From assembly GCA_037389465.1 (NCBI GenBank), contig JAZARR010000172.1:62001-126000 (forward strand): a stretch of DNA of 64,000 nucleotides, given 5' to 3'. The notes under the pieces are model-generated. The model worked only from the letters and a program-made list of their open reading frames with translations, was not told the DNA's origin and made no database searches. The position numbers and the translations under genes are program-made. This document shows positions 14,501-26,406 of the stretch, piece after piece (position 1 is the first letter of the stretch; every line of letters starts with the position of its first letter). This stretch comes from Baylisascaris procyonis. Lineage: Eukaryota > Nematoda > Chromadorea > Rhabditida > Ascarididae.

Positions 14501-17500
14501 ACAAAAGAATTGAATAAAATAAATATTAATCTTTCAAAAATTTAAGCGAAATGATTCATTTCGGTGACTGAAGAAAAGCTATACATTCGCAGCATGAACA
14601 TTAAGCACAGAATTTCCATTGAAAAATATCGTTTGTATCGCAGAAACATCGAATTTCGTTTACCCTTACAAATGGGTCAAGATCGTAGCAAAATGACTAA
14701 AGAAAAATACGCTCTCTTTCCACTCCTTAGTTTCGCATTGCGTAGAAAAATCTTTAGTATCATAATTATCATTAGCCAAAATTTTAGGCGCCTAGTGCTG
14801 GCTCTATATTTTCTACTCCATTTCGCCTTCATCATTTTGTATCATTTTTCGACGTGCCTAGTCCTGTTCAAAATCTTGTTCCTTCCCCCTCCCTCACTCC
14901 TCCACATTGCTTGATATTACACAGATCGACATTCAGAACGTCATTTTACAGACGCAATTCTGCCACCACAGCTGTACTTCATCATCCAATAACGCTACGC
15001 TCAAAGCGAACTAGAGTTAAGGCACTGCATCGTCAATGATGCTCTTCAAGGTAACCTTTAAGAAAGAAAATAAATTAAGGCTAAATTGCTGGTGAAAATA
15101 ACAAAAAATTCAAAGATGCAGGATGAGGCCCGATTTGCGCCGCAAAGCTTCTGAATGATTTACGCTTTTCTACCGATAATATCACTTACCCTCTGTCCCT
15201 TCATAAATTAAAAAATGGAAGAAAGAAAAAGATTTATTCTTAGTCGATTGATTACATTCAAACAAGAATATTCCAACCTGAAAGAATATCTGACGAAAAA
15301 AAATTCTGTAATATTTAGAGGCAAAAGACTCACTCGGCAGTTGGTTTCTTGAAGCGGCAATTCCACACCTGTACTACACCCATTGGATCAAGCGGAGATT
15401 CTGGATTATGATCGTAGGAAACAGCGACCAATTCTGGATGCTGCTCACAAAAATCGATACCCGTTACGCATCTGAACATATCGGATCACAAAACGAGTAA
15501 ACAGTTCAAAAAACTGAATCTCAATTCCCATTTATTTCTTTCCATCTCAAAGAAAGCTTAATTTATAATAACGCATAAGCAATGCACTGAAATTAAAAAG
15601 TTGCCTGTAAAACTCGTATTAAGTGTCCACATAGTTCATCATAGTCCCATATCGTCATCCCTATTTTGTGGTTTACAAGCTGAGGAGATGGGGATGTCGA
15701 TCCACAAAGGAAACAATATTTAACAGCATAATAGTTGTGTACCCTGAAAGCGGCTACTTCATTACATTCGTCATTTACTCTAATTAACTAACAACAGTAT
15801 CAGGATTTATTAACTGGCCGTTTGATAATGTTGACATGGGTTGGGAAGCAAAAGCTTATTGAGACATAAGGTTAGTAAGTCTCTGCGCATTTCTGAATAA
15901 CAAACAGACATGGACAGAGAGGGAGAGAAAGAGGGAGGGGGAAGAACGACAGAGATAAAGGGGGAGAGCAAACAGACCTCGGCAGAAAGCAGGAAAAGCA
16001 CAATGCTGCAATATGTAAACGATCTGACGTGAAGACGTGTTTGGGAACCTCCTTCCCCCATCCCCCGGTAATTCCTCCTTTTTCACCACAAAACTTGGAA
16101 AAGGTTACACGCATGAAATAAACACACTTTACGCATTGTTACTCCAGCCTGTAAAAGCGAAAACTCCAGAAAAAGGACCTCTTTTCAATTAAATAAATTT
16201 TCTCATGCCCACCTCCCTAAAATCTGTAAGGCTTTGTAAAACTCGAGTTTTTTCGACGTTACATGACAAACGAATCATAGTGCCTCGCACGATATGCACT
16301 TTCTATAGTTAAACTCAACATATTACCATCTGCAAGACGATTCAGAAGGAAACCGAGAATCTTTACATGCTCCCTCCTATGTGGATGATGAGTTCCACTT
16401 ATGGAAGTCCTCACCTAAAAAACTGGTCAGGAGGAAATTACGCACGTCAAGATTACCACAGCTTAATGTTATGACGTACCCTCGACCACCTTTCTTCGCG
16501 AAGAGAAGGATCCAATGGCTCGCGAACACAAAAGCCCGGAATGAAAGACAGACATATATACATTTAGAAAGGGTGTCGAAGTAGCGCACGAAGAAAACGA
16601 TACTGCACCACTTTCTTGGAAAAAACGCGAGAAAGTGAAGCGAAATATATGAACTTTAATAATATAGTGCCCACATCCGATCCAATAAGTGACATTATGA
16701 GAGATGGTAAATAAGGAAATTAAACCTCATAGGCATTACTAATAACTAAATATCCAAGCCAGCGGGTTAAATAAATCGATAAGAAGCCCAAACAAGGTAA
16801 AATTTACCTGCCAGCACTCCATTTCTCATCAACGAATACTCTCGAAAGTGTTAGCTTCTCACCACTACCTGCCTTCTCATCCAACGTACTATCACGTGTG
16901 TAATCGACGAAAACATCCACCTATAATTTGTCAACTTCAAATAATTATACAATGATGTGGCAAATGTGCCCCGATATTTTCATCATTCCGAAAGATGGGG
17001 ATGGGAGAAAGGTGGAGAACACTGCATGAGTCAAGATGGAGAGACTTATTTCCCCACTTTTAAAATGCTACGTCACAGCACACAAATAAGCACACTCACA
17101 ACAAAACAGAAAATAAATAAGTTCAACTTTGGGACTATGAATAATCTTCTTAAAACGAATGGTAAATTACGTCAATGAAGTAGAAAAATTTGCTTTCACA
17201 AATTGTTCACCACAATAACTACTCTCTAAAATCTGCTCAATGATGCATTCATATCCCAGCCGGTCTGACTGCTCGCATAAATTTCCTACAACTAATCATT
17301 TTACAAGCTGGCCATCATAGAAGTGAGATCTGAACGCAGCTGCAAATTCTTGGGAGTCTCTAAGTACCTGGGGGTTTCTCAAATGATGGAAACAAAATAG
17401 CATTAACTTATGAGGGCAACTAAATTCAACGATTCTCGACTCCGAAAGACCGCACATACATGCGGAAAGAGATAAACGCACATCAACATATGCATATATG

Positions 17501-20500
17501 GAAGTGCACAGATAGAGATAGCATTACCACAATGCGCCATATGAGCGCAAATTTAGAGAAGCGTGTAAAAATGGGAGTCTAGTTGAAGAAATCATTCCCT
17601 AGCTTCAATAATGAAATACTTCTAACAAGAAAAGAAATGCACCCATCCGCACTAAAAATTGATGAATGTGGTAAATTCTAAGCAAAATAAATTCCTGCCA
17701 ATCCGTGTGAAATTTCCCATACACTCCCACATACAGCCTTACCAAATTATCTTCTTTGAAAAGATGCCAACATGGCTCTCAGAGTATTTATCTATAAATA
17801 AAATATCGCTTAAAACAATTGCATAGATAGTAGCTGAAAGTCTCGCCATCGCTCAAATTTCCGTCATCGCGTAAAACAGGAAAACAACCAAACATTAGCA
17901 AGTAAATTAGAAATGATACATCTACAAATATAAATGTAGAATTGCCTCAGATCGCCGATAGGCAAACCACTTCACTCTAACAACAAGCAACAAACCTCTT
18001 CAGCAAGCTGACGCTCCATCACTTTCGATTTGAAGTCGAAAAAGTGCTTGAATTTCTGACTGCTCAGAATCTGCAGCTTTTCCTCTTCACTTAGATCGGG
18101 AACTTTTTGGTCTTCTTCTTTCTTCTCCTCCACTGGCTGAAATGTTTCGTCTTTGAATTTCAATAATGTGCGGATTACCTTCACAATGAAAAATCATCAA
18201 AAGAATTGCGGAAGTAGGCTTAATATTGCAAATGCATTCATTAATCACTTACTCTAAGTGAGGGCAATTTTACTTTCATTTAACTTACTTCCTGAGTTTG
18301 ACGTGCACCAAAATGAAAATTCGGCAACAAATTAGCGATTTCTCTAGTTGGAGATTCATCGAAGTTGATATCGAGATGTTTGTCCATCATCGTCATCTCT
18401 TCGTCGTAGTCAAATTCTTGTGAGCCAAGACTGAATTCGCCAGCCGAAACTCGATCGTCATCCGTCTGCGTTGTTTTCGAGTAGCACGCCTGAATTAGTT
18501 CAATCAACTTTGTACTGATATTTGTTACATCGTAACACATTCCATCATCAGCCAGATGAGTGCCGCCTTCGCTTTTACGCCTTCTTTTATCGGTACATGC
18601 GTTTCCCAAACCTAAATTCTATCCCCCATTTCTTAACTACAGCCGTTAACTCAAATGTTTCAACCTTCCTCCCTCCGAATACGAAGGTTTCTTCACTCTT
18701 AACTCAATGCAGCAATGCAAATGTAACTGCCTCATTCGACCCTCGATGCCTCAACTTGACTGACGATGTACATATGTGACACGAACTTAATCCTATACAT
18801 ACTGTGCCAAAATACTGCCTTTGTATGTTAAACACAACGTAATATTGCTGTCAAGAAACCGCTTAACTCACATAACAGAACACAAATAAAAAAGAAAAGG
18901 AACTCTGGTCTCTTTCCGATAATCGATACATGTCAATCTATAACCCTCTAATAACCTAATACCTTCTCCCGTTAGTTCAGTCTTAAATGACCAAAGCATG
19001 AGCGCCGAAATTCTCAGCTCCACAACATAAACAAGGGACCTCAACAACAGAAAACCAGTGACTTGCAAGAAAATCATTAAGAAATAAAAGCCATTTTCCG
19101 AAAACATTGCAAACTATTCTTCGAACCATAAACGGTAGATTCAAATCTTCGAATCAAATCATTTCCCTATGCTTGCATAAATCAACAGACATCCTAAATA
19201 TGGCTATATGTATAAAAACAACTGATTTTCGCCAATGCCTCAAGAAAAGCAAATAGATCGGCCAGCACCTTATCATGTCATCAGGTCGTAACGTTATCCA
19301 CTTGCAAAAAGGATGCAACAAATTACAGTGGCAAAGAGAAATTAACAGAAATTGAACAAAACATTGCAATACAACGCTAAAAATACCAACACTATATGAT
19401 TACTTCCGATAAAAACTTACACTTTCCTTCGGTGGTACAGTTATCATTTGAGTTTCAGCAAGCACAAGACTCTGTACACGCGAACTCCCCACAACACGTT
19501 GACCTGTCGTTGCTGTTGCTGTTGCATTCTCCTGAAATAAATAAGATTATATCTTATTTAAATAACAAAAAAAAAACAAACTAATAAACCATCGCGAATA
19601 TTGTTTAGGGCACACTTGATATGATGGATGAATAGAAAGCAGTGACTAAGAAAAAATACAAACAACTGACAAATAAGAACTAAATTAGCACCAGCTGGTA
19701 TTTGCATATTTAAATCTGAAGAGGTAAATGGCATCTGTTTTTCAGCTTCACCTTTCCCGATGGCAACATTCTGAAATATTCCACCACATCGCTTTTGTCA
19801 CAGTAAGTTCCTAGCAACACTCTTCTCCTTCTCTTAGCAAATCCATTAAAAACTGTCGCGCGTTTAACCGATACAATAAATAAATTACTGTGCATCGCTA
19901 CCGATTTCAATTGAGGGATAGATGCTCAGTAAGACATTCCTCCAAAAGCAATAACATCGAAGTTGAGGAAGATTGCAGACTGGAACCCGAATTGAGTGAA
20001 CAACGGTGAACGGACTTTTAAATATTCTCAAAGAGTTCATCTGGTCTTCAAGTTTCCTTGCTTCTGTATACCCACTTGCTTTGCCGATACAGACTGATGG
20101 TTTCAGGCGATGCAGACGGGTTAGGTCTGCAGGTTTTACAGATCTCTTTAATAGAGAAGCTGCGATAAAAACCACACATGCGTGAAAAAAACGGCCCCTA
20201 CACTTAAATGTATGAAAAATATACAACCCCCATGTCTCCATTCAAGCAAAAAGTGTGCACAGAATCCCGCCACATCATTCTTTCGAATATTCTTCAGAGC
20301 AAAGACTTAATTAACGATTCAAAGTTTACAGGGATGATAAAAAAAGTGCACTATACACGAAATTCCTTTCCATAAGAATTGCACGCCTGAAGAAGCGCCT
20401 GAAAAAAGGGTGAGAACGCCGATGGTCACATGGTTATTGCACGAAGCAGAGAGCTCATTGAGCTATGTTTTCACCTTAAAGCAACAAATGAAGAAGACAA

Positions 20501-22199
20501 TTTTTGCTCGTTACGGATATATCGCCGAATATGAGTGCATAAAATTGCGCTGGAATTGAGACATAAACATCCGATTATACGAATTTCGCTATTTTTCATA
20601 CCCTTCTATGCAACAATAATGGAAAGAATGATGCTGTTATGTGAGCGACTTTTTGGTCAGTGAGATAGATCAATGGCGCCGTACATAGGGAGAGATCTCC
20701 TACACCCTTTGCACTAACAATACAACAAGAAAAACTTTGCCGTCTCTAGTCACAACAAAAGACGATTGATGAAGGGTGCAGCAACGGTAGTCGATTTAAA
20801 AAGGCATTAGAGTGTTACTTGCCGTGTTCGAATCGATCCCACTCGGTGTTGCGGGTCTTTCGATATGCGGTTGAGATGGGATGCCCAATGGCTCAAGAAT
20901 ATCCTCCAAATCCTTTTGTGAGAATGTCTTCGGCAATGCGGGAACTACAAAGGCAAAAAAGCAAATAAAGTTATTCAAAATGTTAAAAAAAATACACTTA
21001 CGAAAAAATATTGCGCTGCAATAATACCGCCACTATCATGAAGTGAACTTCTGGAAAAGGTGAAAATTCTTTCACAACATCGAAAAGACCAATAGTAATT
21101 AATGCCACAAAAGAATTCAGCCTCGGTTATAAAGATCGCATTCTTTTACAAAAAGAAGAAATGCAGAAATGCAGCAATAATTACACCACAAAACCGAATT
21201 AGCGAAGACTAACTAGCTGTTATAAGAGTTCCACCTGAAGCTAACTTCCTCAGAACCTTGCTGAGACTTAGAAACCTCTCGATTTCTCAGCTCTCTGATA
21301 ACCTCTCTAATAGCACCAAAGTTGGGTGAGATATTTTTTCACACAGCGGGCCGTTAGCTTGCATTTTCTAATGCTCCCATCTTAAGTTCAATCTGTTCAA
21401 TAAATGTTTTGTTCTTCTTTCTTGTACAAATATGTGTTAAGGAAGCGTAAGAAAAGCACTTTCGAGCCAGAAATGAAACTTCAACAACGTTTCAACTGTA
21501 CACAAAACAGCGAATCAACAAAAACTGTTGGATACCGCATTAAGGTGTAGAGCCACCGGAATGCCGTTGATTAACCAGGAGAAAAATGGACCAATTCTGC
21601 TTAGAAATTCAGTGCTAGAGGTAAAATTAAGTAAACAACGTGAAAATATATCTAGAAGCACTGTTGTGCACAAATCCTGAAAACGATATCATCCTTCCCC
21701 ATGAACGAAAAAATCAGAGTGCGCAGTCTGAGGTGCCGGATATTCGCCCACCGGAAGTGGCGAGGGGTGGAAGAGCAGAAACTACGCTCCATAACACCCG
21801 AATAGATGTGATCGTTAAAAACGAAATCTTGCTAACATATTTAACACGTCTCGATTTCCGACTGGAAACTCTTGGGAATGTGACAAAAGATGGTGAACAA
21901 TGCTATCACTACTATCTGAGAAAGGAAAGAATCATACAGTTATCATAGAGGAACTTGCTTCATTTCTCCCTCTCCATCCCTTTCTTCATTTGTAAAAGGC
22001 AAAAAAACTCGTCAGTCAATAAAACTATAATGAAAAGCGATGAATGAAATCAGCACTTACGCGCTCCATTCTCTTGTGGTGCACTTCGAAGCAACATACG
22101 ACGTCGTTCCTCCTCACGACGTCTCTTATCTTCACGCATTTCTGCTAATTTTTGCTTCTTCCGCTCCAGCTCCAACTTACGCTCTTCAGCTGTCGCCAT
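5403..22199 (-). CDS. dyci-1: Cytoplasmic dynein 1 intermediate chain, whole gene (15 recognised exons)
   Basis: Subunit of the cytoplasmic dynein-1 tail that links the motor heavy chain to dynactin and to the light chains for minus-end transport on microtubules. Exons, 5' to 3': 22199-22061, 20944-20819, 19531-19421, 18489-18289, 18178-17996, 16920-16808, 15471-15334, 13986-13848, 12346-12173, 11167-11041, 10719-10604, 9181-9074, 7943-7844, 6594-6492, 5559-5403. Translation gives a charged N-terminal helix, a KTTQT light-chain motif, then a WD40 propeller closely matching animal DYNC1I proteins. The start is the first ATG after an in-frame TAG three codons upstream. All junctions are GT-AG and in phase except exon 2 to 3. 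The product is about 670-680 residues, usual for the family. Introns of 0.3-2 kb hold nothing else I can support except the items listed. I see no canonical AATAAA within 400 bases of the stop. The gene symbol is the nematode name, assuming the host is a nematode. Confidence 0.96.
6492..6594 (-). CDS. dyci-1: Dynein intermediate chain exon 14: last WD strand
   Basis: [17 protein letters not shown] then PDEWSKLA, equivalent to REIAVGDSEGQIVIYDV and NDEWARFG. The donor GTTGCT leaves AG, completed to Arg by exon 15. Confidence 0.95.
7844..7943 (-). CDS. dyci-1: Dynein intermediate chain exon 13: WD strand
   Basis: [18 protein letters not shown] then [15 protein letters not shown], equivalent to LDLWNLNNDTEVPTASI. 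Acceptor TTGCAG, donor GTGCGT, ending in phase 1. Confidence 0.95.
8068..8127 (-). other. Candidate cassette (poison) exon in the dynein intermediate chain gene
   Basis: Exactly 60 bases bounded by a strong acceptor (TTTCGTTTTTACAG) and a good donor (GTTAGT). It lies in the phase-0 intron between exons 12 and 13. Read in the incoming phase it gives [19 protein letters not shown] and then TAG as its last codon. Exons 12 and 13 align with other species without it, so inclusion would truncate the propeller. It may be a regulated nonsense exon or a chance site. Confidence 0.4.
9074..9181 (-). CDS. dyci-1: Dynein intermediate chain exon 12: WD blade
   Basis: [20 protein letters not shown] followed by DAAGN, homologous to [20 protein letters not shown]. 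It is 36 codons, phase 0 at both ends. Its donor GTAAGT opens the intron that contains the 60-base cassette. Confidence 0.97.
10604..10719 (-). CDS. dyci-1: Dynein intermediate chain exon 11: WD blade
   Basis: [10 protein letters not shown] then [18 protein letters not shown], the GH...WD-like blade preceding the PLYSFED strand of vertebrate chains. Acceptor CAATTTAG, donor GTTGAA. Confidence 0.97.
11041..11167 (-). CDS. dyci-1: Dynein intermediate chain exon 10: WD blade
   Basis: Contains [20 protein letters not shown] and [16 protein letters not shown], matching the [21 protein letters not shown] stretch. The donor GTTTCT follows the first base of a Gly codon. Confidence 0.97.
12173..12346 (-). 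CDS. dyci-1: Dynein intermediate chain exon 9: WD blade
   Basis: [20 protein letters not shown] then [13 protein letters not shown] matches the conserved [20 protein letters not shown] blade. It is 58 codons, phase 0 at both ends. Acceptor TTTTTTTTCAG. Confidence 0.97.
12781..13053 (+). other. Small ORF antisense in dynein intron 8, possible nested gene
   Basis: A 90-codon frame from an [23 protein letters not shown] ... [20 protein letters not shown]. Amphipathic and lysine-rich, no known family. It may be a nested single-exon gene or chance. Confidence 0.2.
13848..13986 (-). CDS. dyci-1: Dynein intermediate chain exon 8: WD blade with FAKFHPN signature
   Basis: [20 protein letters not shown] followed by [13 protein letters not shown] is almost identical to the signature blade of all dynein-1 intermediate chains. 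This is the most diagnostic exon. In phase with both neighbours. Confidence 0.97.
15334..15471 (-). CDS. dyci-1: Dynein intermediate chain exon 7: first WD blade
   Basis: Contains [20 protein letters not shown] and [16 protein letters not shown], a WD40 blade with the VxVWN strand. Acceptor TGTTCAG, donor GTGAGT. Confidence 0.95.
16808..16920 (-). CDS. dyci-1: Dynein intermediate chain exon 6: entry to the propeller
   Basis: Reads [11 protein letters not shown] through [15 protein letters not shown], equivalent to INIFFDYSGRD and NRQFFDERWSKH of vertebrate chains. The donor GTAAAT leaves AG, completed to an Arg codon by exon 7. Confidence 0.94.
17996..18178 (-). CDS. dyci-1: Dynein intermediate chain exon 5: roadblock-binding helix
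   Basis: Contains [20 protein letters not shown] and [10 protein letters not shown], matching the conserved helix that binds the roadblock (DYNLRB) light chain before the propeller. Phase 0 at both ends. The acceptor, ending GAAG, is weak. Confidence 0.92.
18289..18489 (-). CDS. dyci-1: Dynein intermediate chain exon 4: LC8-binding TQT motif
   Basis: Starts [12 protein letters not shown]; the KxTQT core is the LC8/DYNLL docking motif, at the place of TYTKETQTP in vertebrates. An acidic stretch follows. The acceptor AATTCAG lies directly before the Ala codon and the donor is GTAAGT. The open frame extends further 5' to about 18611, but that part looks intronic because exon 3 supplies the homologous residues. 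Confidence 0.92.
19421..19531 (-). CDS. dyci-1: Dynein intermediate chain exon 3: linker before the light-chain motif
   Basis: Codes for 37 residues including [20 protein letters not shown] and TVPPKES. They parallel the [20 protein letters not shown] stretch of vertebrate DYNC1I. Acceptor TATTTCAG, donor GTAAGT, both strong. It joins exon 4 in phase 0. The 5' end is uncertain because exon 2 ends in phase 1; starting 13 bases later, at 19518, would restore the frame. Confidence 0.85.
20819..20944 (-). CDS. dyci-1: Dynein intermediate chain exon 2: short helix and linker
   Basis: In-frame continuation containing [20 protein letters not shown], which aligns with the EALLQSMGL segment of vertebrate chains. 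The rest is Pro/Ser/Thr-rich linker. Acceptor TTTGTAG, donor GTAACA, ending in phase 1. The only other GT in the exon, at GTGGGA, also ends in phase 1. Confidence 0.88.
22061..22199 (-). CDS. dyci-1: Dynein intermediate chain exon 1: N-terminal coiled coil
   Basis: Codes for 46 residues beginning [20 protein letters not shown] and continuing as an R/K/E-rich helix ending near RSAPQENGA. In this family the segment binds p150Glued of dynactin and NudE. The donor GTAAGT follows GCGC, phase 1. Confidence 0.95.
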
Positions 22200-24137
22200 C
22201 TTGCACTAAATCATCAAAATCAACTTCGAACTACGCTAATTTAACAACGAAGAGGACGTATTAAGCAATGCACCGCATATGGTTATTTACGAATAACATT
22301 TCACAATCACATATATTACTGCCTCCATGAATCTTAATCTCGGCTTCATTCGTCTTGTGCAACTGATACGATCATCTCAACTTTGCATCTATGGATAGAT
22401 GGATAGCAGGTGTTCTGGTGCAAAATGGTTCTGAAGGAAATCAGAAACTCGATGTCATTGTATCTGGAATCTGCAATCACTCGTAACGAATATTCTATAA
22501 TGTCAATCAAGCACGCGAACACTATGGTGATCATAGATTTGGGGTGCTATGCAAATGTTATTTCGAGCGAATGCGTGCAGCAACGTGCTGTATTGATTCG
22601 CATTTTGTGTTGGTCTGCCATTTCCGCCACTTCCTCCATCCACCATCTATAACAAATTTCCATGTGAATATACGACTGCCTTAGAACTTTATATTCATAA
22701 ATTATTTGATATTTTTGTTGAAGAGATTATCAATCGAAACATTCAAAGTATTCTACCTCGTTCACTAAAAAGTCCAAATAAAAACACCTTGGGCCGTCTT
22801 AGCACTTTGCAGCAATCGAACAATGATGACGAATGAGCTTCAAACTAGCGTGCTAAATCATTTCCATTTCGGTTATTTCGGCTATGGAAATTTGCATACC
22901 AACTACATTAGTTTAATTTTTTTTTGTGTGTGTACAAATAAGAACTGCTGCGCGAAAGTAAATAAGATCATGCATAATTTTCTTAAATATTTAAATAAGG
23001 AATTGGCAAAAATATTGCACTTAGCGAAAATTGCGATCGAATGCTTCTCGGGTAAAAAGACGAATTCTCCGGCAGGGAATTGCACGATTTTTCGTCGGCT
23101 ATAAAAAAAGCGCCATTCAGAAGTGTTTCAATTTTCGTAAGAACTAAGCGATCGAATGATTTTGTGGGAATTTTATGAAAGTATACTTTTAATGAGTAGC
23201 AAAACAAAGATCAAGGAAGCGAAGAGAGCATTTCGTCAGCTCAGGTAGAACTTTCATCCTTCATTCATTTTCCGAATTTGTTGAGAATGTTAGTTATTAA
23301 TTTAGAGAAGTTAACAGACGAATATGGGAGAAGAAAGTGAAAAGCAACAGCCGTAATGAAGGCATACTGAATACAGTAAGCATGTTAAAAACAAAGCACT
23401 CATCCCGCTAATCCCTCTGGTTGGGAAACGAGTTGAGAAGAGGAAGGAAGGAACGAAGGACAAGAGGGCTTTCTTTAATATTTCAATTTTAGGTTCGCCT
23501 TCCCTTCCATGAAGCTGATTCTTCAAATTAGCCGGAAGTTCGACAAAGTTGAGTGATAGAAAAATCTCATAAAAACTTCCTGCAAGAAAAAGAAAAGTTG
23601 TAAAAAATTGTCCTTTACACATAAGCACTCATAAGCATATTACCGTGATATCGAAATTGTACCGATAGCTGTGATAGGAACATATCGTTCCTTCTTTTTG
23701 TAAGTTCTTAGAGCCTTTTTATCGATGACGAAGAATGCCGCCCTACTTTGAGCTAAGGCCGATAGCTTATTCTGCATTTTTATCGCAGCGCGAATGAAAG
23801 CCTAAATCTTTACTCGTTGAAACCTTTTTTTAGTGTCTCAAGCAAGCTCAGAGGTAGAGAAATACGGGGAAAAACGAAATTCTGTCTCCTTTTCTCCTGC
23901 TTCGTAAATGGAATTGAGAAGAACAGCACTCCCAAAAATTTCGTGAAATGAAGTTCGATGCTCGAGCTTTGATTTAGATGAATTTTCTTCGTTTTTTTCG
24001 ACTTGATGCATTAAGCACCGAGAGAAAACTAAGCTTTTCTTCAAAATTTTTGCATTTTTCAAACAAATTCATACAAGTTCTTCCTTTTACCTCTTGTAAC
24101 AGCAAGATGTAGCTATGACTATTGTCGACAAATATGC

Positions 24138-24262
24138 ATAAGCAAGGAAGCAATCAAGAAAAGACAGCAAGCAAACCAATAGGCTCTAGCGAAGCAAACA
24201 AGTTTGAGTAAGCAAATAATATCGTTGGAAAGGATAAAAAGTAGAAGAATTCATAAGCAAGC
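24138..24262. repeat. Degenerate AAGCAA-rich stretch
   Basis: Several copies of (T)AAGCAA(G/A), such as ATAAGCAAGGAAGCAATC and GAGTAAGCAAATAA, within about 125 bases upstream of the dynein gene. Purpose unknown. Confidence 0.4.
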
Positions 24263-25625
24263 AACTTTATACGCATTCAAATTCTTCGGCTAAGAAAAAA
24301 TCTGCTTAAAGAATATAAATTCTTTTGCAGTGAAAATGACGTTAGCTAATAAAATGAGATTACACTTTTATTGGAGGTAAACTTCAGTGAAAGATTCATT
24401 TTTACAGATCTGTCAAATATGCAAACCTTCATGGACACAGAATTCATAGCATGAAACCTTCCGGCAAGCTAACGAATAAGAGAAAACAAGTGGCGCAAGT
24501 GACCGATGTATAAACGAACGAAATGCAAATAGCTAGCGCAAGTGACCATCGCGTAAACAGGCTGAAAACTATCGTCTTTTGTGTTGTTACAATGTGACTA
24601 CAGGACAGTGTTCCACGCAAATATAACCAAGGCAATTCATTGGAAGACTTTCAAGGAGGAGTGAAACATTTGTAAAATGAACGAAAATCGATTCGTTCAT
24701 GCGAAACAAAAAACTGCAAAGCGAAATTTTTGAGCTTCAATAAGTTTGATTACTCCTTCCTCCTCCTCCCCCCCCCCACTCCAAAAGGTTGGAGGCCGTC
24801 AGATCTTAGAATGCGATGCAGATATGCGACGCGTGAATGGCGGACGATTTACGCTAGGAATAGCATAGACCGTCGCGTTGCCTGACGCGTCATTAGAGAG
24901 TGAACTGCATTTACATAAAGGCACTTTCGCATTGAAACCTGTGTGAAGGCATTTGAGAGCAATAAACAGACAGCAAGGGTATATGAAATTAAGGCCATTC
25001 ACTTTCCCGTTCGAATAACGAGGAATTTTGTCAAGGCCCTTCAACCAACTTCGGCCTAAAATTCGAAAAAGTGAACGTGAACGCAAGATAAGAGGCAGAA
25101 AAACATTTCCTCATAGATGTTGTTAAATGGCCAATATATAAAGCATTATTACCATGCAAATGCGTCTCCAAGCGGAGAAGATTTAAACAATATTCATATG
25201 TAGACGTTGTACGAAAAAAAGTGGCTGTAGCGAGACAGCAGATGTCCCCCCTCCTCCACCCCTTAAAACCATTACAGGTATTCCAAGAAATCAGCGTAAG
25301 GATAGTAAGAAATTACAAAAAGCAATAATTGCAAAGAAAATGCTGGAGGCGTTGACATAAGCAAAAAAGCTCAACTTCTAGAGTCAAAGTCGGAGACCAC
25401 TCTTTCATTAGACCGGGAAATTAGGGTTGAGCAAAAAATACCTACTTCACAGACTCTTGTGAAGACTTGCTTGTAGCCGAAGAGAATGATAGTCGCCAAC
25501 AGCGCTACTTCATACTAGGATAAGGCGACGCGATGGCATGCATTGCCCGAATTGATGAGCTGCTCGCTGTGTCCCCCTCTGCCCAAGTTGCACCCCACAT
25601 TTGCTTGTCACGACGTCCCTTATTT

Positions 25626-25651
25626 AAAAAAAAAAAAAAAAAAAAAAAAAA
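25626..25651. repeat. Poly(A) tract of 26 bases
   Basis: Pure A run in intergenic sequence. No adjacent processed-gene sequence or target-site duplication is recognised. Confidence 0.95.
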
Positions 25652-26340
25652 TTTGCTGTTACACATACAGCAAATGCAAATACATGAAAATTACATATCC
25701 TTAATCGTTCAACATACAATACAGTAATGATCAGCTTAGCAGGGGAAGAGTAAAGATGGTCGCCGGATTTATAAGAGAATTGAAACGATGAGTGATAACG
25801 ATAGAGCTATTTGTTTAGACCAACAATGACAGATGATGGTATAGCCGATGAAAAATGATATCAGTGGAACCGTTCGATGAGCACTGCTCGGTGGGTACTA
25901 CGCTCTCTTGGTTAAGTAGGTGAATGTGGACGATGTAAGGTGATCCTCATACAATAAAAGTATTTCCAGCACACCTTTGTTATTCATATCCCGCAAAGCA
26001 TCGCTTCTCATCTAATGAAATGCATTGTTGACTGTAAATGTCTCCATTCGTCAAGATAAGGCGCCAGTAAAATTTCTTAACCTTAAATGTGCATCAATAC
26101 GCTCTTCTTGCCTATATCATTCGCTCCTGTGCGGTCGGGTCCATGATCGAATCTTCATCCCTCTCCCTTCCTCACTCTTCGCTCTCTTCTTCCGCTTTCA
26201 TTTCATGTCCCAAATAATGGCCGCCTCAATTTTGCAAGCAACGCTCGCCATAAACTAGCGACATCCACCGTGCAAATACACTTCATGTCGATAAAATGGA
26301 TCTCAAAAATAAAACATGCAATAAAATAAAAAGTTTTTTT

Positions 26341-26406
26341 TTAACTATGCGAGAAGCGTTCAATTGCAGTTGCCACGAAATCGATACGCTTCACAAATCC
26401 AACATC
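26341..26406 (-). other. Candidate terminal exon fragment
   Basis: After the acceptor TTTTGCAG the frame reads DVGFVKRIDFVATAIERFSH, then a Ser codon and TAA. Codon use looks gene-like, but no upstream exons could be tied to it and no family is recognised. Confidence 0.22.

Noticed and set aside
18490..18611. Extension of dynein exon 4 upstream to an AG at 18612, which also fits the phase of exon 2
   Set aside because: Exon 3 (19421-19531) supplies the residues homologous to other intermediate chains and joins 18489 in phase 0. The extra [14 protein letters not shown] sequence matches nothing in the family.
24799..25086. 95-codon minus-strand open frame
   Set aside because: No recognisable motif, no splice context and mixed composition; probably chance.
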